NCBI GenBank assembly: GCA_012271205.1
Contig: JAAXGT010000048.1
Location: 1-40,168, forward strand
Reading direction: 5' to 3'
DNA from: Rhodothermales bacterium
GTDB taxonomy: Bacteria > Bacteroidota > Rhodothermia > Rhodothermales > Bin80
DNA: 40,168 nucleotides
In this document: positions 27,190 to 36,199 of the stretch, in pieces
Position numbering within the stretch: the first letter of the stretch is position 1
Layout of the letters: each line of letters opens with the position of its first letter
Notes under the pieces: model-generated
The model's database searches: none
What the model saw: only the letters and a program-made list of their open reading frames with translations
What the model was told of the DNA's origin: nothing
Made by a program: the position numbers and the translations under genes

Positions 27190-28620
27190 TCAGCGCAACT
27201 CGCGTACATTGTACAAAGTTACGAATACGAAGGCCATTGCGAAAAAGGTTTGGAATACTGCTGCGGGCCAAATGCCTTCAATGATTATCCAAGCCAGCCC
27301 CAGAATGCTGTATGCGGCAAACACTGCTTCAACAGCAATAATAATGGTGGCCCGCGGCACCCTATATACCTTCAGCCGATTGGCGCTGACTTTGGGTGTG
27401 CGCACAAACGGTGTTGAGTACCGCCGCAACGCTTGCCAGAGCGCCCGCGAGTTGCTTGCTGCGAGTGCCATGGTACCGGCCATGAATATTGGAAAGAACA
27501 GTATGCGCCGGAGCCAGTCCGGATAAAGCGCACGCTGCGCGAGGCTCTGTGCAAGAAAGAATCCCAGAAGCCCGGCCAGTCCGATTCCCATGCATCCGAA
27601 ATAAACGGCCCCCGGTCCATGTCCGGTCTCCTCCAACAGCACCAGCGGTGCATGTAGCAGCGCAGCCAAGGCCAAGCAGGGGAAGACTGCATGCGCAGTA
27701 AGGTGCAGAGTGGCCTGCAGTTTGATGCCCAGGCGCTGCGGCGAACGCCACAGGTGCCCGAGCAATTTTCTAGCCGCTTCTGCGGTGCCCTTTGCCCAGC
27801 GGAATTGCTGTGTGCGCAAGGCGCCCATTGAAATGGGCAACTCGGCGGGGGCTTCGAACTGCTGCACGAATTTGAAATTCCAGCCTTTGAGCTGTGCGCG
27901 GTAACTCAAGTCTATGTCCTCGGCCAGTGTATCTCCCTGCCACCCCCCTGCCTCCGCAATACACGCTGCTCTCCAAATGCCGGCCGTGCCGTTGAAATTC
28001 ATGAAGTAGCCGGACGAATTACGTGCAACCTGTTCCAATGCAAAATGGACATCCAGTGCACAGGCCTGTACGCGGGTGAGCAGAGAGTCAGCGGCATTCA
28101 AGTGTCCCCAGCGTGCTTGTACCATCCCGATCCTGGCGTCCTGGAACTCAGGAACCAGGCGGAGCAAAAAATTGTGCGGGGGTAGAAAGTCGGCATCAAA
28201 CACAGCAATGAGCGTGCCTTTGGCGGTACGCAAGCCGTTTGCGAGGGCCCCCGCCTTGAACCCTTGCCGGTGCTTACGAGACACATGTTCAATATCCAGT
28301 CCCTGTGCTTGCCAACGCATTACTTCGCGCGCTGCAATGGATACAGTTTCATCTGTTGAATCATCAAGCACTTGGATCTGCAGCTTTGAGCGTGGATAAT
28401 CCAGTGCCGCGCACGCCTCAATTACACGGCGAGCTACCAGTGATTCATTGTAGAGCGGGATCTGAACCGTTACATACGGCCAAGAACCATTAACAGAGGC
28501 TGAGGTGTGCTCTCGCACACGTCGGCGATCCTGTCGAGCATGCAAAAGGCTCAACCACAGCAGATTGACACCGTATAGGACAAGCACGGCCATTGCAGCC
28601 GCATAGAGCACTGCAATCAT
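27190..28620 (-). CDS. Membrane glycosyltransferase family 2 (BcsA/CelA-like)
   Basis: A 476-aa processive-type GT2. The start ATG 28620 lies 10 bp after the lptE stop and opens into a TM segment (VLYAAAMAVLVLYGVNLLWLSLL); a TTG at 28671 overlapping lptE is less likely. GT2 motifs in order: VTVQIPLYNE, QVLDDSTDE (first D,D), AVFDADFLPP (DxD), NFNGTAGIWR, AEDIDLSYR (TED-type acid) and QQFRWAKGTAE (QxxRW). About four C-terminal TM helices follow. This is the pattern of beta-glycan or glucomannan synthases and related lipid glycosyltransferases. Product unknown; the envelope location next to lptE suggests a cell-surface glycan or glycolipid. Confidence 0.88.
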   Translation of the reverse strand: MIAVLYAAAMAVLVLYGVNLLWLSLLHARQDRRRVREHTSASVNGSWPYVTVQIPLYNESLVARRVIEACAALDYPRSKLQIQVLDDSTDETVSIAAREVMRWQAQGLDIEHVSRKHRQGFKAGALANGLRTAKGTLIAVFDADFLPPHNFLLRLVPEFQDARIGMVQARWGHLNAADSLLTRVQACALDVHFALEQVARNSSGYFMNFNGTAGIWRAACIAEAGGWQGDTLAEDIDLSYRAQLKGWNFKFVQQFEAPAELPISMGALRTQQFRWAKGTAEAARKLLGHLWRSPQRLGIKLQATLHLTAHAVFPCLALAALLHAPLVLLEETGHGPGAVYFGCMGIGLAGLLGFFLAQSLAQRALYPDWLRRILFFPIFMAGTMALAASNSRALWQALRRYSTPFVRTPKVSANRLKVYRVPRATIIIAVEAVFAAYSILGLAWIIIEGIWPAAVFQTFFAMAFVFVTLYNVRELR

Positions 28621-28630
28621 CGGGGACAGG

Positions 28631-29131
28631 CTACCAATTGGAGGTGGCTGCCGTGAAGAGGTCGTCCGCAATATTACTTAACGCACTCAGCGCAGCAGTC
28701 TCTTCAGCTTCCAATCCACCCTCAAGCGGGTCGTAGTCATCAAAACTGCTGAATGTGCGCTCGAGAACATCATCATCCACCTGGTTGCGGTACTGGGCGG
28801 AAACAGACAGCGTAATTCGGTTGAATTGTGCACGTTCCTGACCGGTGACGGACGTAGGTACGTTGGTGTACCGGGTAATCTGAGTCGTGAGCAAGATATC
28901 TGCCTCATCTTCGTTCTCGACCAGCGAAAGTCGCGTTTGACGCACGAAGCGCTCAATCAGGAATTCGGTCAGTGCTTCGTCCAAAACCGTTAGTGGCCCC
29001 AAGCTGCGATCTTCAGCCAGTGGTATGGCAATTGTTGTCAAATGGGATGGAATGCTGGCCCCGCTGAAACTGTAGTATGCGCAACCGGACAAGTAAGGCA
29101 GCAACAGTATGAGGCTAGTCCTCGCCTTCAT
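28631..29131 (-). CDS. lptE: LptE family lipopolysaccharide-assembly lipoprotein
   Basis: A 166-aa lipoprotein with signal peptide and lipobox LSGC. The mature start CAYYSFSGASIPSHLTTIAIP is the hallmark of the Bacteroidota LptE family (GCgvYsFsGasi). LptE plugs the LptD barrel that inserts LPS in the outer membrane. DEALTEFLIERFVRQTRLSL and ADILLTTQITRY are further family-like blocks. The start overlaps the 3' end of the sigma-54 activator gene by 17 nt. Placement after that regulator is a recurring Bacteroidota order. Confidence 0.9.
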   Translation of the reverse strand: MKARTSLILLLPYLSGCAYYSFSGASIPSHLTTIAIPLAEDRSLGPLTVLDEALTEFLIERFVRQTRLSLVENEDEADILLTTQITRYTNVPTSVTGQERAQFNRITLSVSAQYRNQVDDDVLERTFSSFDDYDPLEGGLEAEETAALSALSNIADDLFTAATSNW

Positions 29132-30371
29132 CCAACTCTTTCAGTTTGCGGTACAGCGTTCTGGGACTGATTCCAAGAGCGGCGGCCGTTGCCTTGCGGT
29201 TTCCCCCGTTGAGATTGAGCGCTTTTTTGATGAGTTCACGCTCGGCGGCTTCAAGCGTAGGTAGCTCTGCCTTTGACGATGTGCCAAGTTCGTCGGGCTC
29301 AATTTCGTAATCAGTAACCTGAAACTCCGCCTCTTCCCGCTGGCGGGAGGGAGGTCTGAGCAGGGGCATTTCGCGCGACCGGTCCAATGGGGCAGATCCC
29401 CTGTAGGATGCGGGGGGCTCTTCCACGATAGGGCGGGTGCGACTCATTTCGGCTACTTCCTTGCGTAATTCCTGCAACCCCAGCCGAATGTCCAGCAGCG
29501 CACGGTAGATTGCGGCCAGTTCGCGGCTTGAATCGGTTTGCGTTTCACTGCGTACTGGCATGAGGGCGGTCGACCTGCTTCCACCCGCCGACACCCCCCG
29601 CAAGAAAGGCTGCAGTGCGGCGGCCCCAACCTCGGCACCGCGGTGCAACACGATCACCTGTTCGGCCACATTACGCAGCTCACGTACATTGCCCGGCCAG
29701 CGATACGACTGAAGCTGGGCGAGCGCATCTGGAAGAAGGCGTCGCCGGGGTGAACGGTACTTCTGGGCCAGGCCGTGCATGAAGTACTCGAACAGGGGGA
29801 TAATGTCTTCTTGCCGTTCGCGAAGCGGCGGAATTCGAATTATGACCGTACTCAGGCGGTAGTACAGGTCCTCCCGAAACCGCCCGGCCTCTACTTCGCG
29901 TCCCAAGTTTTTGTTGGTGGCTGCAATGACGCGCGTATCTGTCCGGTGCAGTGTGCTGGAGCCCACCCGGTTGAACGAGCCGGTTTCCAGTACGCGCAGC
30001 AGCCGCACTTGGGCGGCGGCGGGCATTTCACCGATTTCGTCGAGAAAAACGCTGCCCCCGTCGGCCTCCTCGAAGAGCCCCGTGCGCCGCTCGGTGGCCC
30101 CGGTATAAGCCCCTTTTTCGGCACCAAAGAGTTCCGACTCGATGAGGCCTTCCGGTATCGCACCCGTGTTGATGATCTTGAGCGGGCGGTGTCGGCGCAG
30201 GCTCATTTCATGGAGGGCGTGTGCCACCAGTTCCTTGCCGGTGCCGCTTTCGCCTTCAATGAGCACACTTATATCCGTGCGGGCCACCTGTCGTGTGCGG
30301 TCAATCACATGATGAATGCCGGGCGACGTGCCGATTATTCCAAAGCGTTTTTGTACCGCCTGCCGGTCCAT
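29115..30371 (-). CDS. Sigma-54-dependent AAA+ transcriptional activator (Fis family), no receiver domain
   Basis: An enhancer-binding protein of 418 aa. The AAA+ domain occupies about 10-240: GESGTGKE (40-47, Walker A), ESELFGAEKGAYTGA (sigma-54 contact loop, with GAYTGA instead of GAFTGA at 87-92), GGSVFLDEIGEMP (Walker B), RLLRVLE, RVIAATNK, FREDLYYRLSTV and YRWPGNVREL. A variable, charged linker (about 260-360) leads to a Fis-type HTH (NGGNRKATAAALGISPRTLYRKL). There is no N-terminal receiver or sensory domain, so activity may be set by protein level or a partner. It starts 47 bp after miaB and overlaps lptE by 17 nt. Targets unknown. Confidence 0.93.
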   Translation of the reverse strand: MDRQAVQKRFGIIGTSPGIHHVIDRTRQVARTDISVLIEGESGTGKELVAHALHEMSLRRHRPLKIINTGAIPEGLIESELFGAEKGAYTGATERRTGLFEEADGGSVFLDEIGEMPAAAQVRLLRVLETGSFNRVGSSTLHRTDTRVIAATNKNLGREVEAGRFREDLYYRLSTVIIRIPPLRERQEDIIPLFEYFMHGLAQKYRSPRRRLLPDALAQLQSYRWPGNVRELRNVAEQVIVLHRGAEVGAAALQPFLRGVSAGGSRSTALMPVRSETQTDSSRELAAIYRALLDIRLGLQELRKEVAEMSRTRPIVEEPPASYRGSAPLDRSREMPLLRPPSRQREEAEFQVTDYEIEPDELGTSSKAELPTLEAAERELIKKALNLNGGNRKATAAALGISPRTLYRKLKELDEGED

Positions 30372-30417
30372 CGAGAAATGAAATGTGCCAAAACTTGCTG
30401 CCTGTGCCGCCTCAGCG

Positions 30418-31806
30418 TCAATCGGATATCACTTCGCCCATGAGCGTGGCCGATGTGCATCCAGTAATTCGCACACGGGTGTAGGTACCTTTCTGCAGCG
30501 ATAACCGATCGAAAACGACCAATTTGTTTGTATCGGTTCGGCCGCAGAATTGCGCGTCACTGCGCTTGCTGGGTCCCTCCACCAGCACCGTGTGCGTACT
30601 GCCTATTTCGGATCGGTTGTTTTCCAGGGAGATCCGATTCTGCAGCGCAATGATTTCCGTCAGACGCTGCTTTTTGACCTCTTCCGGTACGTCATCGGCG
30701 TACTTGCGTGCCGCATACGTATCTGGACGTTCCGAATACATAAACATGAAGGCATGGTCGTATTGAATGTCTTCAAGTAGAGCCAGTGTGTCGCGATGTT
30801 CGGTATCCGTTTCGCCGCAAAATCCGGCAATGATATCCGTGGATAACGAAATTCCGGGGCAAAGGTCACGTGCCCGGGCAATTAACGCCCGGTACTCATC
30901 AACGGTGTATCCGCGCCGCATGCGCTGCAGCACGTCACTATTGCCATGCTGGACGGGGAGATGAATATAGTTGCACACGTTGGGCTGTCTTTTGTGCACA
31001 TCCAGGAGTGCCTCTGAACAGTCCTTTGGGTGACTGGTGGAGTAGCGGATACGTAGTTCAGGCGAAATCAGGCTGATGCGGTACAATAGCGTAGCGAAGT
31101 CCACCGGGCCATCCTGGTAGGAATTCACATTCTGTCCCAAGAGAGTAACTTCGCGGTATCCTTTATCGAAAAGCTGCTGGCATTCCGTCAATATGGTGTC
31201 AGCGTTGCGACTGCGCTCCCGTCCCCGGGTGAAGGGCACGACGCAGAAGGCGCACATATTGTCGCAACCTCTCATGATGGACACAAACGCGCTCACGCCG
31301 CCCGAGGCGTACCGCAGGGGAGCAATGTCTGCATACGTCTCTTCGCGGGACAACTGCACGTTGACCGCGCTTTGTCCTGTTTCGGCAACTTCGTTCAACA
31401 ATCGCGGAAGGTCCCGGTAGGCATCCGGTCCGGCCACGATATCGACAAGTTGCTCCTGTTCAAGGAGTTTGTAACGCAAGCGTTCGGCCATACAGCCCAG
31501 TACGCCGATTTTCAGGTGCTGGTCGCGCTTGCGTTTGCGCGTCCGAAAATAGTTCAGCCGGTGACGAACCCGTTGTTCGGCGTTTTCTCGAATGGCACAC
31601 GTGTTAAGGAGCACCACATCTGCTCGTTCAGGATCGTGCGTCAGACCGAATCCCGCCCGTCGCAGCACAGAGGCTACGATCTCCGAATCGGACACATTCA
31701 TCTGACACCCGTAGGTCTCAAGGTAAACGTTCCGATGGCCGTTGGCCCCTTCCCGGGGCAAGCGTGCGGTGTCCGGATCCTCAAGCAGGGGAATGCTTTG
31801 CTGCAC
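30418..31806 (-). CDS. miaB: tRNA-2-methylthio-N6-dimethylallyladenosine synthase
   Basis: MiaB is a radical-SAM methylthiotransferase that adds the 2-methylthio group to i6A37 of tRNAs. The N-terminal cluster-binding Cys are in [17 protein letters not shown] and VLGCMAERL. The radical-SAM cluster is [21 protein letters not shown], an intact CxxxCxx[20 protein letters not shown] and [10 protein letters not shown] follow, and the TRAM domain closes the protein ([11 protein letters not shown], then [13 protein letters not shown]). No ATG exists upstream of the domain: GTG 31806 gives 462 aa, and a TTG at 31848 would give 476. It is the first gene of the seven-gene run. The upstream gap is divergent with the secreted-protein gene. 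Confidence 0.95.
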   Translation of the reverse strand: MQQSIPLLEDPDTARLPREGANGHRNVYLETYGCQMNVSDSEIVASVLRRAGFGLTHDPERADVVLLNTCAIRENAEQRVRHRLNYFRTRKRKRDQHLKIGVLGCMAERLRYKLLEQEQLVDIVAGPDAYRDLPRLLNEVAETGQSAVNVQLSREETYADIAPLRYASGGVSAFVSIMRGCDNMCAFCVVPFTRGRERSRNADTILTECQQLFDKGYREVTLLGQNVNSYQDGPVDFATLLYRISLISPELRIRYSTSHPKDCSEALLDVHKRQPNVCNYIHLPVQHGNSDVLQRMRRGYTVDEYRALIARARDLCPGISLSTDIIAGFCGETDTEHRDTLALLEDIQYDHAFMFMYSERPDTYAARKYADDVPEEVKKQRLTEIIALQNRISLENNRSEIGSTHTVLVEGPSKRSDAQFCGRTDTNKLVVFDRLSLQKGTYTRVRITGCTSATLMGEVISD

Positions 31807-31948
31807 GAAAGTAGCTGTTATAATCGTAGCTAAGGCAGGACGGACCAAGTAAAGTGAAGGAGGCTGCCAGATTGTTCAGGCATCGCACCGCCACGTACCA
31901 GAATTGGTGTGTTGTGGGTATATTGGCTCCAAACCAGCGTACAAACAC

Positions 31949-32620
31949 ATGAAACGCCTGCTAATCACATTCTTCGCACTTTTGCTGCCACTCTCAGTCT
32001 TGGCGCAGCCTGATCCGCAGAAGCCGGAAGGAGACAATCTCACGACCCCGCCTACTTGGAAAGTCCGACTTGACCGGCCCAATCCTGAAGCGACGATTGG
32101 GTCCGAGCAGGGCGAAGTCGACATCTGGTTTGTGAACATGACGCCCGGATGGCACATCACCACCGGTCCAGCCGCCATCTTCTATCATCCGGAAAGCCAG
32201 GGTGAGGGCAATTACAGATTGGATGCGACCATTCATTTGTTCGATCCCGGTGAGCGTCGCGAGGCTTACGGTGTCTTCCTGGGCGGCCAGAATTTGGATG
32301 GTGATGACATTGAATACGACTATTTTCTCTTGCGGAACACGGGTGAATATCTCATCAAGCGCCGAATGGGAGAAGAGACTTCGCTCATCCAGGATTGGAC
32401 GGCCAGTGGCGCGGTTGTCAATTACGGGGCGGAGACGGAGGGGAGCGTCGCAAACCGTCTTGCAATCGAAGTCGGCGAATCAGAAGTGGTTTTTTACGTG
32501 AATGACGCCGAAGTCATGCGCAGTCCGCGTGACGAGATACGCACCAGTGGCACAGTAGGTCTGAGAATCAATCATGCGTTGAACGTGCACGTGTCTGATC
32601 TGTCTGTTACGTCGAATTAG
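31949..32620 (+). CDS. Secreted protein with a DUF1080/LamG-like jelly-roll
   Basis: 223 aa from ATG 31949, with a signal peptide (KRLLITFFALLLPLSVLAQ). The frame is open 15 codons upstream, but those codons do not form a signal sequence. The mature part looks like a concanavalin-type beta-sandwich: MTPGWHITTGPAAIFYHP, YRLDATIHLFDPG, EAYGVFLGGQNLDG, YDYFLLRNTGEYLIKRRMG and SEVVFYVNDAEVMRSP, ending with SGTVGLRINHALNVHVSDLSV. These phrases match the general pattern of DUF1080 (3-keto-disaccharide hydrolase-like) folds. No catalytic residues can be named. It ends 14 nt inside the convergent ribE gene. Confidence 0.65.
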   Translation: MKRLLITFFALLLPLSVLAQPDPQKPEGDNLTTPPTWKVRLDRPNPEATIGSEQGEVDIWFVNMTPGWHITTGPAAIFYHPESQGEGNYRLDATIHLFDPGERREAYGVFLGGQNLDGDDIEYDYFLLRNTGEYLIKRRMGEETSLIQDWTASGAVVNYGAETEGSVANRLAIEVGESEVVFYVNDAEVMRSPRDEIRTSGTVGLRINHALNVHVSDLSVTSN

Positions 32621-33203
32621 AAAGCGCCAAATGACGCCCAACATATTTGGCCATCAGGTCAAATTCGACGTTGCAGCGTGTGCCGACGTGCCAGGTGTGC
32701 GCGTTGGTATTCTGGTACGTTAAGGGGATAATGGCAACGGTCATGTGAAGGCCGCACAACCGGGCTATGGTCAGGCTGATGCCATCAACGGCGATGGACC
32801 CGGTTTGAATCATGTAAGCGCCAAACGACGCGGGCACTTCCCATTCATACAGGCGCTCACGGCCGGAGTCCTGGACGGACGTAATGAGACACTGGACGTC
32901 AACGTGTCCTTGAACCAGATGTCCGTCGAGGCGTGCTCCCATAGCAATGGCCCGTTCGAGATTCACCAGTGCACCTGGCTGCAGCATTCCCAGTGTGGTC
33001 TTGCGCTGGGTTTCAGGAATAGCCACGACCTCGAAGCGCTCTCCTTTAGCCGCTTCCACCGTCAGGCATGCCCCGTTTACGGCAATACTTTGCCCTGGCG
33101 TCAGGTGTAGTGCGGTTCGCGCTGAAATACGCAGTCTGCGGCCGTGCGCTACAGGTGCAGCGTCGTCCAGTCGTCCGACTTCTTCAATTATGCCCGTGAA
33201 CAT
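32607..33203 (-). CDS. ribE: Riboflavin synthase, alpha subunit
   Basis: Riboflavin synthase dismutates two 6,7-dimethyl-8-ribityllumazines to riboflavin. The 198-aa protein shows the two lumazine-binding repeats: MFTGIIEEVG with PGQSIAVNGACLTVE in the first, and HLVQGHVD with TGSIAVDGISLTI in the second. Length is standard. The gene starts inside the 3' end of ribD (16-nt overlap), so the two are coupled. The 3' end overlaps the convergent secreted-protein gene by 14 nt. Some annotators use ribC or ribE for this enzyme. Confidence 0.96.
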   Translation of the reverse strand: MFTGIIEEVGRLDDAAPVAHGRRLRISARTALHLTPGQSIAVNGACLTVEAAKGERFEVVAIPETQRKTTLGMLQPGALVNLERAIAMGARLDGHLVQGHVDVQCLITSVQDSGRERLYEWEVPASFGAYMIQTGSIAVDGISLTIARLCGLHMTVAIIPLTYQNTNAHTWHVGTRCNVEFDLMAKYVGRHLALSNST

Positions 33204-34336
33204 TCCTGTTTCGGTTCAGCATGCTTGTAGCCACGAAAAAGAAGATCCAGTCCGACTTCCTCCCACGTAAACGCCTCGAATGTATACGCGTCGCTCAGCC
33301 GGGCCATCTCCAGATCTCCGACACCTTGTCGGCCGTTTCCGATAAGTTTCGGCGCGACAAACAGATAATAGCGATCCACGAGGTTTGCCCGAAGAAGTGC
33401 TGTTGCCAGTCTGGGGCCGGCTTCCACGAGAAGCGATTGCACGGGTGCATTTTCACTTGCAGAGCCCAGGTGCTGCAGGAGGTCCACAAGATTTATGTGC
33501 TCTCCATCGGCTGGTAATTCGATAAGCTGGCCGCCATTGCGTTTCAGGCCTGAGGCATATACCGGACAGGTGCCTTCCATGACCACGGCTGTTGTGAGTG
33601 ACGCCCATTGGTCCGTAAAGCAGGTCAAGTGGGGTGGCAGTACACCCTTGCCATCCAGTACGATACGCCGGGGTTGCGAACCATCCACGTGTCGCACCGT
33701 AAGTGAGGGGTCATCCGCCACAGCGGTCCCGCTGCCCGTGAGTACGGCATCCGATTCGGCACGCCATTGGTGTACAAGCTGGCGGGCCGCTTTGCCCGAA
33801 ATCCAACGGCTCTCTCCCGACGGCATCGCGATACAGCCGTCGAGCGTTTGCGCCATCTTTAGCGTTACCAGTGGATGTCCTGTTGCGACGTGATGGACAA
33901 AGGCTTCGTTGAAGCGCCAACAGGCCTTTCCAAGGATGCCGGATGTGACCTGCACTCCTTGAGCCTTTAGTTGCTTAGCCCCACCCGCAGCGACTGGATT
34001 GGGATCCGCCACGCCAATGATTACGCGCGGGATACCTGCCTCCAGAATTCTGCTTGTACAAGGGGGAGTGCGCCCAAAGTGATTACAGGGTTCCAGATTC
34101 ACCACCAAGGTAGCCGTGCGCAACACATCGGAGTTATGACGCGAAAGTGCGTCCGAAATGGCGAGATCTTCCGCATGTGGTGCGCCCGGCTGCCTGTGCC
34201 AGCCTTCTCCAAGAATCCGGTTTGATGAGTCAACCACAACCGCACCAACGCGCGGGTTGGGACTGGCACGATTTTGTGCCTGCGCAGCCAGCGAAAGGCA
34301 ATGGGACATCCAGCGTTCGGCACATTCCGGTGTCAT
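33188..34336 (-). CDS. ribD: Bifunctional diaminohydroxyphosphoribosylaminopyrimidine deaminase / 5-amino-6-(5-phosphoribosylamino)uracil reductase
   Basis: RibD performs the second and third steps of riboflavin synthesis from GTP. From ATG 34336 (382 aa, normal length), the deaminase domain has the zinc motifs HAE (H54, E56) and PCNHFGRTPPC (C84, C93), preceded by PNPRVGAVVV. The reductase domain follows: TLKMAQTLDGCIA, GESRWISG, DAVLTGSGTAVADDPSLTVR and LLVEAGPRLATALL. GGAAG-like purine-rich sequence (GGAAG) sits just upstream of ATG 34336, favouring it over ATG 34360. The 16-nt overlap with ribE suggests coupling. The 5' gap to divergent plsC is short and holds no recognisable FMN riboswitch. 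Confidence 0.96.
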   Translation of the reverse strand: MTPECAERWMSHCLSLAAQAQNRASPNPRVGAVVVDSSNRILGEGWHRQPGAPHAEDLAISDALSRHNSDVLRTATLVVNLEPCNHFGRTPPCTSRILEAGIPRVIIGVADPNPVAAGGAKQLKAQGVQVTSGILGKACWRFNEAFVHHVATGHPLVTLKMAQTLDGCIAMPSGESRWISGKAARQLVHQWRAESDAVLTGSGTAVADDPSLTVRHVDGSQPRRIVLDGKGVLPPHLTCFTDQWASLTTAVVMEGTCPVYASGLKRNGGQLIELPADGEHINLVDLLQHLGSASENAPVQSLLVEAGPRLATALLRANLVDRYYLFVAPKLIGNGRQGVGDLEMARLSDAYTFEAFTWEEVGLDLLFRGYKHAEPKQECSRA

Positions 34337-34413
34337 AGGCTTCCGGAAGCATGGAAACATACTGAAACGCCATCCTGATCAGGAGCGTTTCTACAGCAGA
34401 ACTAAAGCTCATT

Positions 34414-35235
34414 ATGCTCAGACGGCATACGCGTGTGGAGTCGGCCCTGACTTGGCTGGTACTGGTGTCACTGATCGTGCTCTGGCTGCCGATGACGGCC
34501 GTAGCTTGCACGCTTGATCGTGATCCGGCCCGTTACCCGTCCGGCCGGTTTTTCCGGCGACTGGGGTGGTGGATGAGCCGCGCCAATCGTGCTTGGCGCA
34601 TAGAGATAGATGGCGAGAAGCTGGAGAATCCCCGTAATCCCTATGTGGTGGTCTGCAATCACTTGGCGCTTGCAGACATTCCGATCATCAGCGCGCTACC
34701 CTGGGAAATGAAGTGGATTGCCAAGAAAGAGCTCCTCAAGACCCCGCTCATTGGGTGGCTCATGCGGCTGGTTGGTGATATTCCCGTAGATCGTGGCAGC
34801 AAGAGGAGTCGGGCGGGCGTACTCATTGCGGCGCGACAGTACCTGAAGGACAAGTGCTCGGTAATGTTCTTCCCGGAAGGTACCCGTTCCCCGGACGGGC
34901 GGCTTTACGGATTTTCAAAAGGTGCTTTCCGGCTGGCTATAAAAACGCAGGTGCCGGTGTTGCCGCTTGTCATTGACGGATCCCAGTATACCCTACCTCG
35001 TCCTGGATGGCGATTCGGGCAGGCGCATGTGCGCCTGCGTGTACTGCCTCCCGTGGATACCAAAGGGCTCAAGCTGGCGGACACGGAAGCACTGTGTGAC
35101 CGTGTCCGAGCGGCAATTGCGGGGCAGTTGGCGACTTGGCGAGGCGTTTCACAAGGTGCTGTGGATGCGCTGATCGAGTGCGCACACGGAACCCAGCGGC
35201 CTGCCGCTGCATTGACCCGCGCAAGTGCCCTGTAG
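34414..35235 (+). CDS. plsC: 1-acyl-sn-glycerol-3-phosphate acyltransferase (PlsC-like)
   Basis: PlsC-type enzymes acylate lysophosphatidate to phosphatidate at the inner membrane. The 273-aa protein has an N-terminal TM segment (about 11-31), then the LPLAT motifs: NHLALAD (HX4D, H83 and D88), IPVDRGSKR, and FFPEGTRSPDGRL (about 152-164). VPVLPLVIDGSQ corresponds to motif IV. The last codons read through the 5' end of the tRNA-Gln gene: the stop TAG (35233-35235) lies inside the tRNA (positions 8-10). That fixes the C-terminus RASAL and means transcript maturation of the tRNA would cut off the mRNA's stop codon. Confidence 0.92.
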   Translation: MLRRHTRVESALTWLVLVSLIVLWLPMTAVACTLDRDPARYPSGRFFRRLGWWMSRANRAWRIEIDGEKLENPRNPYVVVCNHLALADIPIISALPWEMKWIAKKELLKTPLIGWLMRLVGDIPVDRGSKRSRAGVLIAARQYLKDKCSVMFFPEGTRSPDGRLYGFSKGAFRLAIKTQVPVLPLVIDGSQYTLPRPGWRFGQAHVRLRVLPPVDTKGLKLADTEALCDRVRAAIAGQLATWRGVSQGAVDALIECAHGTQRPAAALTRASAL

Positions 35236-35301
35236 CTCAATTGGCAGAGCGCCTGGCTCTGGACCAGGAGGTTCCAGGTTCGACTCCTGGCGGGGCAACC
35301 A
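35226..35301 (+). tRNA. tRNA-Gln (anticodon CUG)
   Basis: A 76-nt cloverleaf. Acceptor arms TGCCCTG (35226-35232) and CGGGGCA (35291-35297) pair with one G-U. The D arm is GCTC/GAGC, the anticodon stem CCTGG/CCAGG with loop CTCTGGA, anticodon CTG, and the T arm CCAGG/CCTGG with loop TTCGACT. The discriminator is A and CCA is encoded (35299-35301). U1-A72 is typical of tRNA-Gln. It overlaps the last 10 nt of plsC and lies 2 nt from the stop of the convergent glycosidase gene. Confidence 0.96.
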
Positions 35302-35303
35302 GC

Positions 35304-36086
35304 TCACTGTTTAACCGTGACAGCCAAAAAAGTGGCGAAAAGCTCGCGCGATTTGTCGGTTCGGTCAAGCCCCGGCGCATAGAGCGCACTTATACTCCCG
35401 TCCAGATAAAGCGCATCCGGCGTTTCCAGTACGTCACGGAAGTACGTCGCGAAATCGTACAAGTTGACGGCCCCGTTCGAAATGGCAATGTGCACGGTGC
35501 CGTCTGGTGTGATGCCGATTCCGCTGCGGAGGCGGCAGTTGGTGGAGCCCGCAGTAAATTCGGGATGAATTCGCCCCTTTTCCACCAGTAGTGGGCCAGA
35601 CTGAACGGCGTATGTGATCGCAGTCCTTGCCGTATCAAAGCGTGAAGTTGCGACGATGCCAGCCCCGTCGTGTCCGGTATAAAAAACCCCATTGGGTTTG
35701 AGGTAGAAGTTGCCGTAACCATCCTGGATATTCAAAGGCCGCAGTTGGTGTCCATTGTCGATAAAGAGTCCCGTGGGGATAAGTCCGGGCTCAAATATGC
35801 CGGCATTGGTGATGGCTATCACACTATCACCACGTACTTCAAGCCATGTGCGCAACCGGTGAATGCTTCTGAAGGGTTCGCGGGTGGTTGGATCGAGCCA
35901 ATACAGGGCCAAGGTGTGACGCGCCAGATCGACCGTAACTACATCATAGGGACGATCGGATTGCAGAGCGCAAGGACGATTTTGAACAGCTTGACGCAGG
36001 GCCGTACAGCCGGAAAGCCCTGCAGTCAACAGCAACAGAGCCGTCCACCGGGTAACTTGCAAATGTTGCTGGCGTTTGCGCGTCAT
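35304..36086 (-). CDS. Phosphodiester glycosidase (NAGPA/DUF2233) family lipoprotein
   Basis: 260 aa from ATG 36086, with a lipoprotein signal and lipobox LSGC. A start at 36125 would add 13 residues. The NAGPA-type domain shows its main blocks: VITNAGIFEPGLIPTGLFIDNG (start of the fold), NGVFYTG, VQSGPLLVEKGRIHP, RSGIGITPDGTVHIAIS and the terminal DALYLDGSISALY with a Ser/Asp-rich active-site region. The family includes the enzyme that uncovers mannose-6-phosphate, and many bacterial members of unknown substrate. Its stop is 2 nt from the tRNA-Gln 3' end, and it converges with plsC and the tRNA. Confidence 0.88.
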   Translation of the reverse strand: MTRKRQQHLQVTRWTALLLLTAGLSGCTALRQAVQNRPCALQSDRPYDVVTVDLARHTLALYWLDPTTREPFRSIHRLRTWLEVRGDSVIAITNAGIFEPGLIPTGLFIDNGHQLRPLNIQDGYGNFYLKPNGVFYTGHDGAGIVATSRFDTARTAITYAVQSGPLLVEKGRIHPEFTAGSTNCRLRSGIGITPDGTVHIAISNGAVNLYDFATYFRDVLETPDALYLDGSISALYAPGLDRTDKSRELFATFLAVTVKQ

Positions 36087-36199
36087 GTTCGCTGGCAGAT
36101 TTGCCAATGAAGCGAGGTATCCCAATGTACGGGTACGAATGCTACGGCGGTGAGCAATTCGGTTGTGGTATCAGAAGTGATCCTCACCGCCGCAATAGG

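Noticed and set aside
34337-34413. FMN riboswitch before ribD
   Set aside because: Only a short gap separates ribD and divergent plsC, too small for the element, and none of its conserved boxes are visible.
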